64,000 nt of DNA from Triatoma infestans. Its lineage: Eukaryota > Arthropoda > Insecta > Hemiptera > Reduviidae. The DNA is taken from positions 62,001 to 126,000 of the forward strand of contig JAAEAF010001572.1 of assembly GCA_011037195.1 (NCBI GenBank), in the 5' to 3' direction. Of this stretch, positions 22,606-34,429 are shown in pieces (position 1 is the stretch's first letter; each line of letters starts with the position of its first letter). The notes beneath the pieces were generated by a model, which searched no databases, was not told where the DNA came from, and saw only the letters and a list, made by a program, of their open reading frames with translations. Both the position numbers and the translations under genes were made by a program.

Positions 22606-22695
22606 CCATACTGATGGACTCCTCAAAACATGTAATTTATTTGGAAAAGATCAATTTCCCAAAATTTGGCACAATCTCACAGGATTAAGAGAAAG

Positions 22696-22961
22696 CAATT
22701 TGTATATATGTATTTTATGTATATATTATTTGTTTTGTCTGTATTAAGTCTGCTGATGTATCTTCTGTTTGCATATGTATTTGTTTACATTTCTCCCCAG
22801 CCTTCTATTTCCAGATATACATGGTCTAATTGTGGTCTTAAGTCTATATTTTGTATGAATTAACGAGAATATTAATCCTTAATATTTTATTAATTGTGTT
22901 TCTATCAATTTGTCTCTTCATATGTATATTTGTCTGTTTATATGTATATCTGTATTTTGTT

Positions 22962-22994
<33 letters not shown>

Positions 22995-23034
22995 GAATGT
23001 CTGTCTGTATCCATGCCTGGCGCTTACTAGATCC
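22696..23034. other. Low-complexity AT sequence, no gene
   Basis: 'TATGTATAT'-rich tract with an (AT)n run at about 22968-22994. Confidence 0.45.
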
Positions 23035-23600
23035 AGCTTCCTCAGCATTTCTTAAACAATTCTTTTAACTCTGCGTTTTTCCTAGACCTGAACGCTCCTT
23101 GTTCTCTCATTGGCCCATATATACATCCAGCACTTTTCTTTCCCCAGCAACCTAACCTTTGTTAATCCGCTTCAAAGTCAAAGTCCACCTCACTGCACTA
23201 TATACTACGAAGGGTATGAGAACTGTCCTATAAATGATGACTTTCGTCTGTCTGGACAGATTTCGACTTCAGAATATCAATTTTAAGAATCCACAGGCAA
23301 CAGTTTACTAGCAGAAACCCTACTTTTGAGCAACCCTACTTCTTCAGCCACCTTATTTTTACAAGTAATTGTGGCCGTCAAATATTTGAAGGCCTTACGT
23401 CTTCAAATGCAATTCTCTAAATTTTCTAGCCCTTCTCGTTGTCATCAGGGTGTTTTGTGTTGGACTCGTTGATTTGAAGACCGTAGGTGGCTGCTTTATC
23501 CTCAAACTCCATGGAAACTTATACCAAAGTTACTTCGGTATTCGGCGGAATTTCATATTTCCTGAGCCTCAAAAATGATACTTTTAAAAATAGGTCCTAC
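23035..23600 (-). mobile_element. RTE-like LINE fragment, left inverted arm
   Basis: This is the reverse complement of 24825-25395 with moderate divergence, sharing words such as 'gtcatcatttataggacagt' and 'cctacggtcttcaaatcaac' in opposite orientation. It covers the stretch between the RT catalytic core and the C-terminal module. It is multiply frameshifted and encodes nothing intact. Confidence 0.75.
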
Positions 23601-23637
23601 GAGGCCCACAATGCCTCGTGAGTTAAACTTGTTAGGT

Positions 23638-24181
23638 GTATCTTCTGGCATATGTCTGTCAGGCCAGCTTCACAGCATTCATCCTTATGGATGAGCTCAG
23701 TTGGTTTTCGGCAGTCCAAAATGCTCATCGGTGGTCCAGACAAGGCCATTAGTGAGACGTGCTGTGTTTTTCACAGAGCTCTCTCAGGTAACTAGTTGGA
23801 TCCCTCACTGGGCATTGTGACTTAGGAGACATCTCTACATAATGGGGCTCATGCTGGATCCATTTTGTAGAGTCTTTGAGACAGTGGAGGAAACACCCAT
23901 CCATCTTACGACTGATTGCCTGGGTTGTGAGGAACTTACGTTCACGACCTTTGGTCGGAATAGGATGTCTGTGGAAGAGCTTAGGCTATTTTCCCTTAAG
24001 GTTACTGTCCGATTTATTCGGACTGAAGTGAAGCTTAGATGGATTAGACCCGGTCTGGGTATTTGTTCTAGACCCGGTTTGTTGTTGTTATTTTTCTTGG
24101 GGTAGCTATATGGGCCCAATGGGGCTTTGGATGGCGTAGGGTTTTGGTCCCTCCCACAATACAAATAATAATAATAATAAA
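23638..24181 (+). mobile_element. 5'-truncated I-like LINE (family A)
   Basis: Third family A copy. An 87-codon frame (23842-24105) encodes the C-terminal Cys/His tail (DPFCRVFETVEETPIHL, then DCLGCEE; the second Cys of CRVC is Phe here). A 3' UTR and an (AATAAT)n tail at 24164-24180 follow. The perfect 13-bp duplication AAACTTGTTAGGT flanks it (23625-23637 and 24182-24194). It lies between the two inverted RTE arms. Confidence 0.9.
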
Positions 24182-24194
24182 AAACTTGTTAGGT

Positions 24195-24824
24195 AATGTA
24201 GCATTTTTTTGCTCAGACTGATTCATACCAGTCAGATCTTTTCCGACCATTGTGAAGGTAATAAAATATAAGACCGATAGATTGATCGAGCAAAATCCGT
24301 TTCCTTTTTCTTAAAACTGAACTAAACTTGCACTTCTGCGTGAATAATTTTTTATTAGTTGCTCAAATCTTTTTTCAAAATTTACAGCCCAGTAAAATTT
24401 TGTTTGCAATGTATATGTGATTAAAAGAAGAAATGGCAGAAGAAATGGACTATGTCTTGTAGTGCGGAGCAGAGATTTAGATGTTCTCCTGTCATATTCA
24501 GCGGACAGTTTCCACTCTTCCACCTTTCAGTACCTCGGGAGATGCGCTGCATATAGCTAATCTCATGAAATGACTGACGGAATTAGCGGTTTTTTTCACC
24601 GTGAATAACTAGCAGAAAACCAAACGACCACCCTGACGTCATATAGCACCCAAATAAAAGGTACAACAAAACTACAGAAATAACAAAGAACTTTTTTCAA
24701 GGCCAAGACAATCCCGGCTTCAGGTTAGGATTCTGGAATGCTCGGGGGGGATACATTTATAAGTTAGTCAAATCTGTTCTCCCGCGATTTTTCATTTTTG
24801 AGATAAGCGGGTTCATTGATCATC
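24195..24824. other. No gene recognised
   Basis: Non-coding. The minus-strand frame at 24311-24523 shows weak LINE-like composition but no motif. Confidence 0.35.
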
Positions 24825-25640
24825 AGAGACCTATCTTTAAAAATATCATTTTTTGAGGCTCAGAAAATATGAAATTCCGCTGAATACTGAATTTTAAAAT
24901 CAGGTACGAAATAACTTTGATATAAGTTTCCATGAAGTTTGAGGATAAAGCAGCCACCTACGGTCTTCAAATCAACGAATCTAAAAGAAAGCACCCTGAT
25001 GACAACGAGAAGGGCTAGAAAATTGAGAGAATTGCATTTCAAGACGTAAGGCCTTCAAATATTTTTGACGGCCACAATTACTTGTAAAAATAAGGTCGCT
25101 GAAGACATCAAAAGTAGGGTTTCTGCTGGGGAAACTGTTGTCTGTGGACCCTTAACAAAAATATATTCTGAAGTGGAAATCTGTCCAGACAGACGAAAGT
25201 CATCATTTATAGGACAGTTCTCAGACCCGTCTTAGTATATTTATAGTGCAATGAGGTGACTTTGACTAAAGCGGATTAACAAAGGTTTAAGATGCTGGTG
25301 AAAGGGTAGTGCTGAATTTATTTAAGGGCTAGTGAGAGAAAATGGAATGTTCAGGTCAAGGAAAAACGCAGAATTAAAAGAACTGTTTAAGAAATGCGAC
25401 CTTGTAACCGTAATAAGGCACGCAAGGTTACGATGGTTGGGTAATTCTGCGCCGAATTGAGGGAAAAAGAGTCCCGCATAAAGTCTTATACGGGTACCCT
25501 AGAGGTAGAAGGACCTACAGGGTGACCAAGGCTACGTTGGCTGCCGGATGTGGAAGCAGATCTTAAAAAGATAAACACCATATAGTGGAGAAGGAAAGCT
25601 TCTGACAGAGATGTCTGGGAGAATTTACTAAGACCTTCTT
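24825..25640 (+). mobile_element. RTE-like LINE remnant, right inverted arm
   Basis: The C-terminal RTE module is legible across frames at 25420-25630: 'RLRWLGN', then a K/R-rich segment (25500-25515), and a 'WLPDVEADLKK'-like stretch at 25545-25575 that ends near DVWENLLRPS. Upstream sequence to 24825 pairs with 23035-23600. It is too mutated to code. Confidence 0.72.
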
Positions 25641-26426
25641 GGGCTCTAACGCCATGGAAAGAAGAAGAAAAATCAGATACAATAGCAGAATTCCTTTCCA
25701 AGGAAGATAAAGTAAAAGTTGAGAAAAAATCAATTTGCGCGAGAAATTGATAATAATGACAAAAAATTGTCACAGCAATTTTGGTTCAAATGAAGACAGT
25801 CACTTCCGGTATAGTATACGGTTCTACTTGTATTAAATTTCCAAAACTCATTGACAAGAACTGTTGCGAATTACATTTACCTACAGGAAATTCTTATATT
25901 TAGAAAAAAAAAAAATTTTTTTTTTATTTAAAACACATCAACAAAGAGACCGGAAGTTACATGAAGTGTTGATGCAGAACAAATTTCTATGTTTCTTTGA
26001 TGAAGAAAAGTTTAAAAAAAATAAAATAAATAAAGAGCTCATTTTATAATTAGAGTTATCTTTATATATTTAGTTGCTGACATGTCATTCACAAGATAAA
26101 CTAAGAGCGTATTCTCAATTGATAGTAAAGTCCCCCTTCTTAATCACTAAATAAATTCCAAGACTACGATAAAAATATAAAAAAAAATCAACAAATCAGA
26201 TTTGTTTTGATTTTGTAAAAAAAAAATAATGAACGCATTTAAAATATAATGATTATTTTTTTACGAATTTTAATTTTTTCTTGAATGTAAAAATTAATGA
26301 TATTCTATTTAAGATATTTACACAAAAAAAAAAAAAAAATATATATATTTTCATACAGAAAATTTTTACCAAAATTAAAACTATTATTATTAATTAATCA
26401 TCGGAGATAAATTTTTATTTTCTTAC
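25641..26426. other. AT-rich, no gene recognised
   Basis: Poly-A and poly-T rich. A low-complexity lysine-rich frame at 25864-26049 is compositional. If the exon at 26427 is real, this is its downstream intron. Confidence 0.4.
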
Positions 26427-26612
26427 CTTTTTTACATCTTGACAGACAGCATGGCACCTGGCTTGTGTATACCAATCGTCTTCTTTAAATCTCGGCGGTA
26501 TACAAGAAACTTGATAAATATTGATTTTAATAATTAATATTATTAATAGAAATTGTCTAATTGATGAAAATACTATTAAATTGTGTATTTTTGGATACAA
26601 ATTTAAATACAT
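26427..26612 (-). CDS. Possible 5' exon of a secreted cysteine-containing protein
   Basis: The minus strand encodes 62 residues starting at an ATG (26612), ending in KK before a strong donor GTAAGA (26426-26421). A hydrophobic stretch (residues about 19-36, FLLIILIIKINIY) precedes VSC and could be a signal peptide. A polar segment with WYTQARCHAVCQ follows. A poly-pyrimidine tract and TAG lie just before the ATG, so this may be a second exon. I cannot name the protein; the RC..C spacing loosely recalls the cysteine box of anosmin-like secreted proteins, but that is weak. No downstream exon was found to its left within the window. It could be a chance frame in AT-rich DNA. Confidence 0.4.
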
Positions 26613-26962
26613 TTCTAAAAAAAAAATTATTGAAATAATAAATTGTGAAATTGAATTTGGATAAGTGAATTAAAAAAAAAAAAAAAATAGGAATGAGGGT
26701 TGTGAGTTCGTAAACTGGGCGGATTGTATTTTTTTTTTTTCTGTACACACAAAACACAAGCCTTCAAAAGGATCGTAAATATCGTACGATTTATTGAAAG
26801 ATTTACGTATACGCACTTTACTAAAAGAGGAACAGACCCGCACTATAGGACGCTTGTCTGAAGTGTGGTTGCATTGAACGAAGTGAGAGCCGTTGAAAAC
26901 TTCTTCACTCCTCCCTCTACCGCTACCACACTGTCTCCTTATAATATCCCCACTCTTGAAAA

Positions 26963-26993
<31 letters not shown>

Positions 26994-27697
26994 TAATAAT
27001 AAAAAACACCCTTCTTCATCGCTAAGGGACTTTACTCTTTAAAGAAAAAAGAAAAAAATAAAAAATAAAGAAAAAAAAGAAAGATATAAAGTGGGAATAG
27101 AACTTAGGCATAAAGGAAGAAGGTTTTTTTTAACAAAAAATAAATACTCTGCTCATTCAATATGACGGAGGCTGGCTGTCTGCTACTGTCTAGTTAAAAG
27201 AGGGCCCACAGTATATACCCAGAAACATGGTGGTAGCAAGGTCATATAAACACATGCACACTTCATAAATGAACATAAATATTTTAATATATATTTAAGA
27301 TTATGAATGAATGAGACGTAATTATTAAAAAACAAAATGAAAATAAACAATTTTCAACACAAAATACATTACTTCACTTAGAGAGAAATTATTAAAAAAC
27401 TAATATTTATTTTCAATGCTCAACAATTTAATTACTTTAACATTATTTGGTAAGAAAATGACTATGCAGTTTCTAAAAAAAAAAAAAAAAAAACTTTAGA
27501 GTAATATATATATACTTCATAAAAGTATATAACTGGTATAAAAAAATGTGTTTTGCGTAACATAAATTCCTTTTTTTTTTGAAGTCTGCTCTATAGGAAT
27601 CACACATTATGTGATAGAATTATTGAAATTAAAGTAGCTAATTAAATTATTATTGATTTAGCAAAAATTTTATTAACAGCTTAAAGAAATGAACATT
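26613..27697. other. No gene recognised; microsatellites
   Basis: AT-rich with (AAAT)n/(AAT)n at about 26960-27004. A less AT-rich patch at 26820-26950 of unknown nature is followed by that repeat, which might be a retroelement tail. Confidence 0.4.
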
Positions 27698-27709
27698 AGA
27701 TTACAAAGT

Positions 27710-28927
27710 TATCTCTTTACAACACATCCCGAACCATCAGTTTGGATTCCGCCAAACCCACTCCACTATCCAACAAGCGCATCGAGTTGTAGACGCCATC
27801 GCTCTCGAATCGAAACAATATTGTGCGGGTGTTTTTCTAGACGTTTCCCAAGCAGTTGATAGAGCCTGGCAATGAGGGTTTATTGTGGAAGTTAAAGAGC
27901 ATGCTACCGTCCACATATTTCCTTATTATAAAATCATATTTAGTGGATAGACATTTCCAGGTATGTCATGGTACCCAGCAGTCCTCAATTTATCCTATCC
28001 TTGCTGGTGTTCCTCAAGGAAGTATCCTAGCTCCTTTTCTTTACACCATCTACACGGCTGACTAACCAACCCATCCTTATACATCTATACACACCTTCGC
28101 CGATGACACAGCAATCCTATCCTCAGATTCTGACCCCGTGCTCACAATTCGTAATTTACAAGCCCATCTTCGTATTATAGAAAATTGGCTTACCAAAATG
28201 GAGAGAATCAAAATAAACCCTACTAAATCTAAATATATTGTTTTTACCCTCAACCGTAAAATCCTTCCTCCGGTCTACATACACAACAATCCTATACCGC
28301 CTGCAGATCATGAAAGATATCTTGGATTATACCTGGACAAAAGACTTACATGGAATCCTCATACTCGACTGAAAAGAAAAGACCTCAACACAAGATACCG
28401 ACTGCTCGCTAAACTATTTGACAAACATTCAAAAATAACTTTACACAATAAAATAAGACTATACACTTCTCTCCTTATGCCGATATGGACTTTTACGGAC
28501 TAGAACTCTATGGCGTTGCCAAAAAATCAAATCTAAACCGCATACAAACTTTACAATCTAAAATTCTTCGCCGAATAGCTAACGCTCCTTTCTATGTTTC
28601 AAACCTAACTCTACATACTGATCTCAAAGTTCCTTTCGTAGCAGACCTTGTTAAATCCCGTTATATCAAGTTCCATGAGAAGCTCAGATCGCACCTGAAC
28701 CCTCTCGTACAACACCTTTCTTCCCGATCACTTCCCGGACATCCAGTCCGACGGCTCAGGCGCCGATGGCCACGAGATCACTTGAATTAATGCTGGCCAT
28801 CACTGGGTGACCAACATTCACTTTAACTGGACGCCAATTTATACTTCTTCCCAACATATTTACTTGTTGTGCGTTATGTTGTACAGTTGTAAATTTCAAA
28901 TAAAAAGATATATATAAAAAAAAAAAA
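27710..28927 (+). mobile_element. 5'-truncated Jockey-clade LINE
   Basis: The reverse transcriptase is readable across four frames: QFGFRQTHSTIQQAHRVVDA and FLDVSQAVDRAW (27735-27870), AGVPQGSILAPFLYTIYTAD (28003-28062), FADDTAIL (about 28096-28119), KINPTKSK, RYLGLYLDKRLTW (28315-28350) and the thumb to 28790. Frameshifts near 27875, 28065 and 28490 disable it. It ends in a poly-A tail, and AGATTACAAAGT duplicates at 27698-27709 and 28928-28939 mark the ends. Endonuclease and gag are missing. Confidence 0.92.
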
Positions 28928-28939
28928 AGATTACAAAGT

Positions 28940-29216
28940 AAATAATTTTGTACAAAAGTTAACTGTATTAGAGTTTTTGGGTTGAAATGGGTGGAGCTAT
29001 ATTATGGAATATATTTTTTTAAATAATTTAAATAAAATATTAAGATATTTGAGTAACTCACTCTTCTAGATGTTGACTTTTGCATGTGAAAATTTTTCCA
29101 AAATTTTGAGCTAGCATTACTCAAATAAATATGTGAACGGATTATATCAAATTTAAAGATAAAAATATTAGAATTTTTTCAAGAAAAACGAATAAGATTA
29201 ATAAAAAAAAAAAATT
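28940..29216. other. AT-rich, no gene recognised
   Basis: Short spacer between two LINE insertions. Confidence 0.4.
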
Positions 29217-29227
29217 AGTAAACTTAC

Positions 29228-31035
29228 TGTACTTGTGGTTTCATAACAAGAGTTTTTTCCGAAGAAAACCCCTCAAGAATTAAGGTACAAGGGAATTTTG
29301 TCTGATAAATTTTTGATTGAGAGTGGCTTAAGTCAGGGGAACCCACTGTTACCTATATTTATTTATTTATTTATTTATTTATTAAGCTTTAACGTATTAC
29401 AAAAATACAATAAGCACGCCAACAAATTCAAGCTGTGATGTACAAAGAAACTGAGTTTACTTTAAATAAACTTTGTTCTTTATGATTAATGTAATGTACA
29501 TATTAACCAGGGATACTTAGTCTATACAAAATTCTGTAACCTTCCACTTGTGTTCTAAATATTCAGTAATACTGTAGAAAGTTTTCTCTATCAGAAATCT
29601 TCTTACTACTTTTCTAAACTGTTTTTCTTCAATTTCTTGAATTTCATGCGGCAAGTTATTATATATTTTCCGAGACATTATAGTTGGAGACAAATCAGAT
29701 TTTTTCAGTCTTTTAGCTGGAATGTGTAAGTTGTTTTTGCTTCTTATGCCATATTGATGGAAATCATTTCTGAACACATTATTAGTATTATCTTTTATAG
29801 CCAATAAATTAGTGATAATAAACAAAGATGGCAAAGTTAGAAGAGAATGCTCTTTAAACAATGCTTTACAGCTATCTCTATTATTTTTTCTAAACATGGT
29901 TCTTATTGCTTTTTTTTTTTGTAGCTTAAAGACTAGATTACTATCAGAAGCTGCTCCCCATACAGTATACCATAGCTCATTTTAGAATAAAACAACCCGT
30001 AATAGCAGTTTTCAAAACCTCTACTGATACTTCATCTCTCAGCTTTCTGAGCATGTATACTACTTGTGCTAATTTACCGCACAGATTCTGCAAGTGATGC
30101 CTCCATGTTAGACCCGAATCCAGCTTCATTTAAAATGAGCTCATTTGCGTTTAACCATTCCTTCAAATTTCGCAGATCTATAGTGCATTTTGTATCCACT
30201 TCTTTCAAGTCCTTGCCTCTCGATATAAGTGTGGTGTCATCGGCAAATAAAATAATATTTCCTGAGAAGATATCACCCATATACTTTTTAATCTAGTGCT
30301 AGGATGACACATTTAACTTACGCGGATGATGATATGATAATGGCAAGTATGTAAAGTGGAATTAGCAGGATCTTTTAAGGAATTCGAGATGGCTGCCAAA
30401 AAATTGATATGGATAAAACCTTGTATATGAAGTCGTCTACATCCTCATTTAATAGAGAGAGCATCAGGCTAGGAGAATATCCTTCAGGACTGGAGATCGT
30501 TTAAGTACATTCCAGTGATCGTCACTGGAAGAAATGTGATGGTATAAAAGCGAAAATTGGGCAAGAAATAGATACTTTTTCTCCTTACGGAAAGCCATAC
30601 TGTCTAAATTGATGTCATGGAGGGCTAAGTTATTTCTCTAAAAAAACCACTGTCTGGCCAGTAGTAAACTGTGGATGTGAAGCATGGGTACTAACAAAAA
30701 ATAATGAACGTCTCTTAAATATCTGAGAGAGAAAGATATTAAGAAAGATATTTTGCCCTGTAAAAGACGAACGGTGAATGGAGAAGCAGAACGAACAATG
30801 AACTCCGTGACTTGTATAAGGCCGAACCAGATTGGTGTGCTTGGTAAGGATGGCGAGAATTTAAATCGCTGGGGCACGTGGAGAGGATGGCTGATTCTAG
30901 AGTTCCTAAAAAGCTTTCATACGCAGCACCAGGTGGAAGAAGGAAAAGAGCACGACCTCGTTTGCGATGGCTTGACTATGTGGCGATAGACCTCAGAAGC
31001 CTGGGTGTGGAAAGATTTGCGCCCTGCAGTAAGTA
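29228..31035 (+). mobile_element. RTE-like LINE, split by a second LINE
   Basis: The left half ends with the RT motif GLSQGNPLLPIF (29323-29358). The right half resumes at about 30290 with NLVLG, then YADDD (30319-30333), and continues through CEAWVLTKNNERL (30670-30710) to the terminal module (ARPRLRWLDYVAIDLRSLG in mixed frames, 30950-31010). Many frameshifts. The tail is (GTAA)n. AGTAAACTTAC at 29217-29227 and 31036-31046 may be the target-site duplication, though the right one overlaps the tail. Confidence 0.78.
29349..30297 (-). mobile_element. 5'-truncated LINE nested in the RTE element
   Basis: The minus strand encodes NIILFADDTTLISRGKD (RT catalytic FADD, 30205-30255), ending in NEAGFGSN, and after a frameshift a 126-codon frame (29517-29897) for the RT C-terminal region (RSKNNLHIPAKRL, MSRKIYNNLP). 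This matches the CR1/Jockey/L2 style. The 3' tail is (TAAA)n at 29353-29384. It has separated two adjacent motifs of the surrounding RTE reverse transcriptase and is therefore the younger insertion. Confidence 0.82.
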
Positions 31036-31046
31036 AGTAAACTTAC

Positions 31047-31460
31047 ACTTTGGTTTTTAACTGAAACCATCATCAGAATCAAATGACATCTTTGAATGAT
31101 TTCGTTTTTTCTTTCTCTCTCTCCCACTTGCTCTCTCATACATAACCGAAGAGCGTATTCTTTTGGATCTCAAAGCACGTATTTCCGGTGAAAATTCAAT
31201 TCAGCACGATTGTAATACTTCCTCTTAGTAGGAGCAAGAGAATGTAAAAATAAATAGTTGAAATTGTACATATTTGCAGTTGACCAATCTCAAAACGTAG
31301 CATGTTATTATTATCAGCATGGAGAATTCATAATGAATAATTTCTGCTAAAAAAAACTAAATCTTTGTCTGTCATAATTTAAAATGATTACAATAGAATA
31401 TCTGATAGCTCCAGATTTGAACTCCACAAAACGAAAATACTTATTAGAAAAAAAAAAAAA
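31047..31460. other. No gene; HINE-like 3' fragment at 31145-31247
   Basis: 'CAAAGCACGTATTTCCGGTG' and 'tacttcctcttagtaggag' mark an isolated 3' end of the HINE-like family. The rest is unassigned, with a (CT)n stretch at about 31110-31130. Confidence 0.5.
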
Positions 31461-32472
31461 TCTGGCGTGAAACACTTACACAACTTTCTCTTACTCCAGT
31501 TCTCAAAATTATAATTGACAAATTTTATAGTTTCTGTACCAAATCTAATGAAATTCGTCGAAAACTGAAAAAAAAACTGTCCAGTAAAAGCACATTTCCG
31601 GTTCACTAATTTTCTTGAAACTCGGAATTTTGGACATCTATTTATTTCTGATTAATTTTGTTTGGATAATAGAATTGTATAATCCAACTATGATAGCACT
31701 TTAGACAAAAAACATAATCCCACCCCTCCCCTAAAAGTACCCTTAAATGAATTTTCTCAGAAAAAATGTTTTAAATAAAAGTTGTAGATCTTTGTATGTT
31801 TAGTTTATATAAGAAGTTTCAAGAAAATCGTCGGAGCCATTTTTTGAGAAAATCGCGAAAAAGTGAAAAAAAAAAATCATTGAATATAGTGGTAAAGTAA
31901 ACGCACTTTCGGTTATCCAATTTTTTTCAAACTCGGAATTTCCACAACATATTCAATTCTAATTAATATTATTTAGATGATAGAATTGTCTAATAAACTG
32001 AAATAGCACTTTAGATGAAAACCTAACCCCACCTCTCCCCATAAGTGCCCTTAAATGAATTTTTCCCAGAGAAATATTTCAAATAAAAGTTGTAGCTCTT
32101 TGCATGTGTAGTTGATATAATAAGATTGAAGAAAATCGTTGAAGCCGTTTTTGAGAAAATTGCAAAAAAGTAATAAAACTAACTAGTGAAGTGGTACTTC
32201 CGGTTGAGGAATTTTGACAGATGACCCACTGTCGGATCCCATGGTGATAACAAAACGGAATATCAAGTTTGAACTTTCTACGATTTTTCCTTTTTGAGCT
32301 AAGCTGTTCATATGCATACACAAGACACACATACACACAGATCATTTGCTAAAAACCACTTTTTTGGACTCAGGGGGACCTCAAAACGGATATTTTCGGT
32401 GAAAACTCGATATCGAAAATTTGACACGATTACAATACTTCCGCTTACTACTAGGAGTAAGAGAAAGTAAAA
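31461..32472 (+). mobile_element. HINE-like 1-kb element, full forward copy
   Basis: The best-defined copy. It starts TCTGGCGTGAAACAC after an A14 run. The 5' subterminal repeat ACTTTCTCTTACTCC (31483-31497) is the exact reverse complement of GGAGTAAGAGAAAGT (32454-32468) at the 3' end. Three CTTCCGGT-type blocks (about 31590, 31907, 32195) are spaced ~300 bp. A CA-rich tract, the 'TCGATATCGA' palindrome and the 3' hairpin follow. It is non-coding, so mobilisation must rely on a protein supplied in trans. Confidence 0.9.
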
Positions 32473-33488
32473 ATTAATTATATAAACACTGTTGGAAAGT
32501 TAAGTTCAGCTTTCTTGGAATCGAAATATATGTTTACTAAAAAGTATGAGTAGATATCTTTTACTAAGAAAATATTTAGAGAAACACAGCTGTGACTATA
32601 CAAGTACTATGCTGGCTCAGTTTTCATTTGAAATGCTATGTCTTAAATAGAAGTTCAATAATATAAATGGAAATGTAATTAAAGTGCAATGATCGTTTTT
32701 TTTTTTTAGTGATCGTTTCTCTATTGCGGATATCGATCGGAAACGCAAAAGTGACCACAAAATATTTGTAACTATAAATTGAGGATTCTTGTACTTTATT
32801 CTTGCCTCTTTAGTTAATAAATGCTCCTCATATTTTAACAAAACATAAGTTACCAAAAGTGATAATGAACTTCGCTAATGTAAATATGAGTAGATCGAAA
32901 AATGTTTCTTGTAGAACAAGGAATACAAATTTACAAAAGATTAGGGGAAACAAATATATTTAAATAACACGAAAACATAATCTACTTTTGGGGCTCATAT
33001 TTAAGCTTAGATGAAAATAGTGGATCCAACATGGCTCCTAGACTTTCATGGACTCCTGATATTAAATACATTATCGACTGCAAGTTTGTACAAAAAATTC
33101 CACGCCAACCTTGAGTTTTTTTTTTTGTTGCCATATAGAATGGATCTGCAGTAAAACTAATATTGTATTAACGTTTCATACAGCTCTGATTCGTGGCTTT
33201 AGCTTACTTTTCCTTTACCCAAGAAAGTTTAATAATCATTACCTCCAGTGGTATAATTTGGAGTGCCATTATTCGCAGCTCTGCCCATAGAAAAGATAAC
33301 AAGATATAAAATACCTGAATAGAAGGAGATGGGATGAAATGTTGATGGTTTACTCTCTTTCTATCTTTTGATATAAATGTTTTGATGACCGTAGAATGAA
33401 GAAATGATACGGAATTCAACAGTGTGTATATACCTAAGTTTAAGTTATCATGCTTTGAAGATTTTTAAATATTTTCTTATTTTTATGC
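32473..33488. other. No gene recognised
   Basis: AT-rich non-coding. At about 33370 'GATGACCGTAGAATGAAG' resembles sequence following the ribozyme-like motif at 1536, so part may be Penelope-derived. Confidence 0.4.
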
Positions 33489-33520
33489 CTTAATAAAGAC
33501 AATATCTTTGTCGAAACGTT
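33489..33520 (+). ncRNA. Hammerhead-ribozyme-like motif, degenerate 5' box
   Basis: CTTAATA stands where CUGANGA is expected (two changes). GACAA/TTGTC forms stem II (33498-33502 with 33508-33512). GAAAC (33513-33517) and GTT follow; GUU is a permitted cleavage triplet. The layout equals the complete motif at 52315-52345, supporting descent from a Penelope-type terminal repeat. Confidence 0.5.
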
Positions 33521-34429
33521 GGGAAAAATTTAAGTTTTTTTAGTTTTAAAAAACAAGACCGAATCTCAACAATCCTTATCCATCATTTGAGAACGGTCGA
33601 GAAGTATTTTCCATAATTGCTGCTGAGTTTGCATCATATCCTTTAAAGTTAGGAAAATATTTGGAACATACTATCTTAAACTCTACTGTTATAAATTATA
33701 ATGGCGATTAGAAAAAAAATCTACTAATAAAACTGAAGGTTAAAAATACAAGCATAAACAAAACATTAAAAAAAATATATATACATATTATGTGTGTAGA
33801 AGATCCCTAGCTTTCAATTTGTATTAAAGTAATGAGATCCATGGTCTATTCATTTACCCGCATAATTCTTTACATGTTGATTGAACAGTGTCATGTTACC
33901 GGAGTAGAATAAAATGTTCCCATACTGTAAGCACATTTACATTAATGAATTGTGAACTATATTACTTAAATATTATAATATATAAAAAAGAACTGCCTTG
34001 GTATAAGTTGTTTTTTTTTTGCCTTCTATATTAATGCCAGAATGAATTATTCAACTTTCTCACTCATCTAATTAGAGTATAATGTCCTTTTAGGATAATG
34101 TTACAAATGGGTGTTTGATTTACTTTCATGTGTGTGTGTGTGTATTTTTTTTTTTCTAACAAACTTAGACTAGAAGCTTCTATGTATTAAGGGAGCTACC
34201 TGCCACAGGCCTCCATAGTTTTTTCTACTATTTGTTACTGTATCATATTCTAACCTTTTTGTAAACATTAATTATCAACACATCATTGATCGCTGTCTTC
34301 TTTTTATACTTGTTTTTATAAAAGGGTTAACATAAACTCATTATTTTTTCCTACATATATTTATATTTATAAAATGTTTGAACAAACGCAATGCTTTGAA
34401 GTGTTAATATCAAAAAAAAATCACTAACT
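33521..34429. other. AT-rich, no gene recognised
   Basis: Low-complexity non-coding sequence with a short (GT)n tract at about 34129-34143. Confidence 0.45.

Noticed and set aside
24311..24523. 70-codon minus-strand frame as a gene
   Set aside because: No domain, start context or splice support; likely chance within old repeat sequence.
31461..32472. Canonical Helitron with CTRR end
   Set aside because: The end after the hairpin is AAAGTAAAAA, not CTRR, and no Rep/helicase sequence is present; a Helentron-type or other non-autonomous class fits better.
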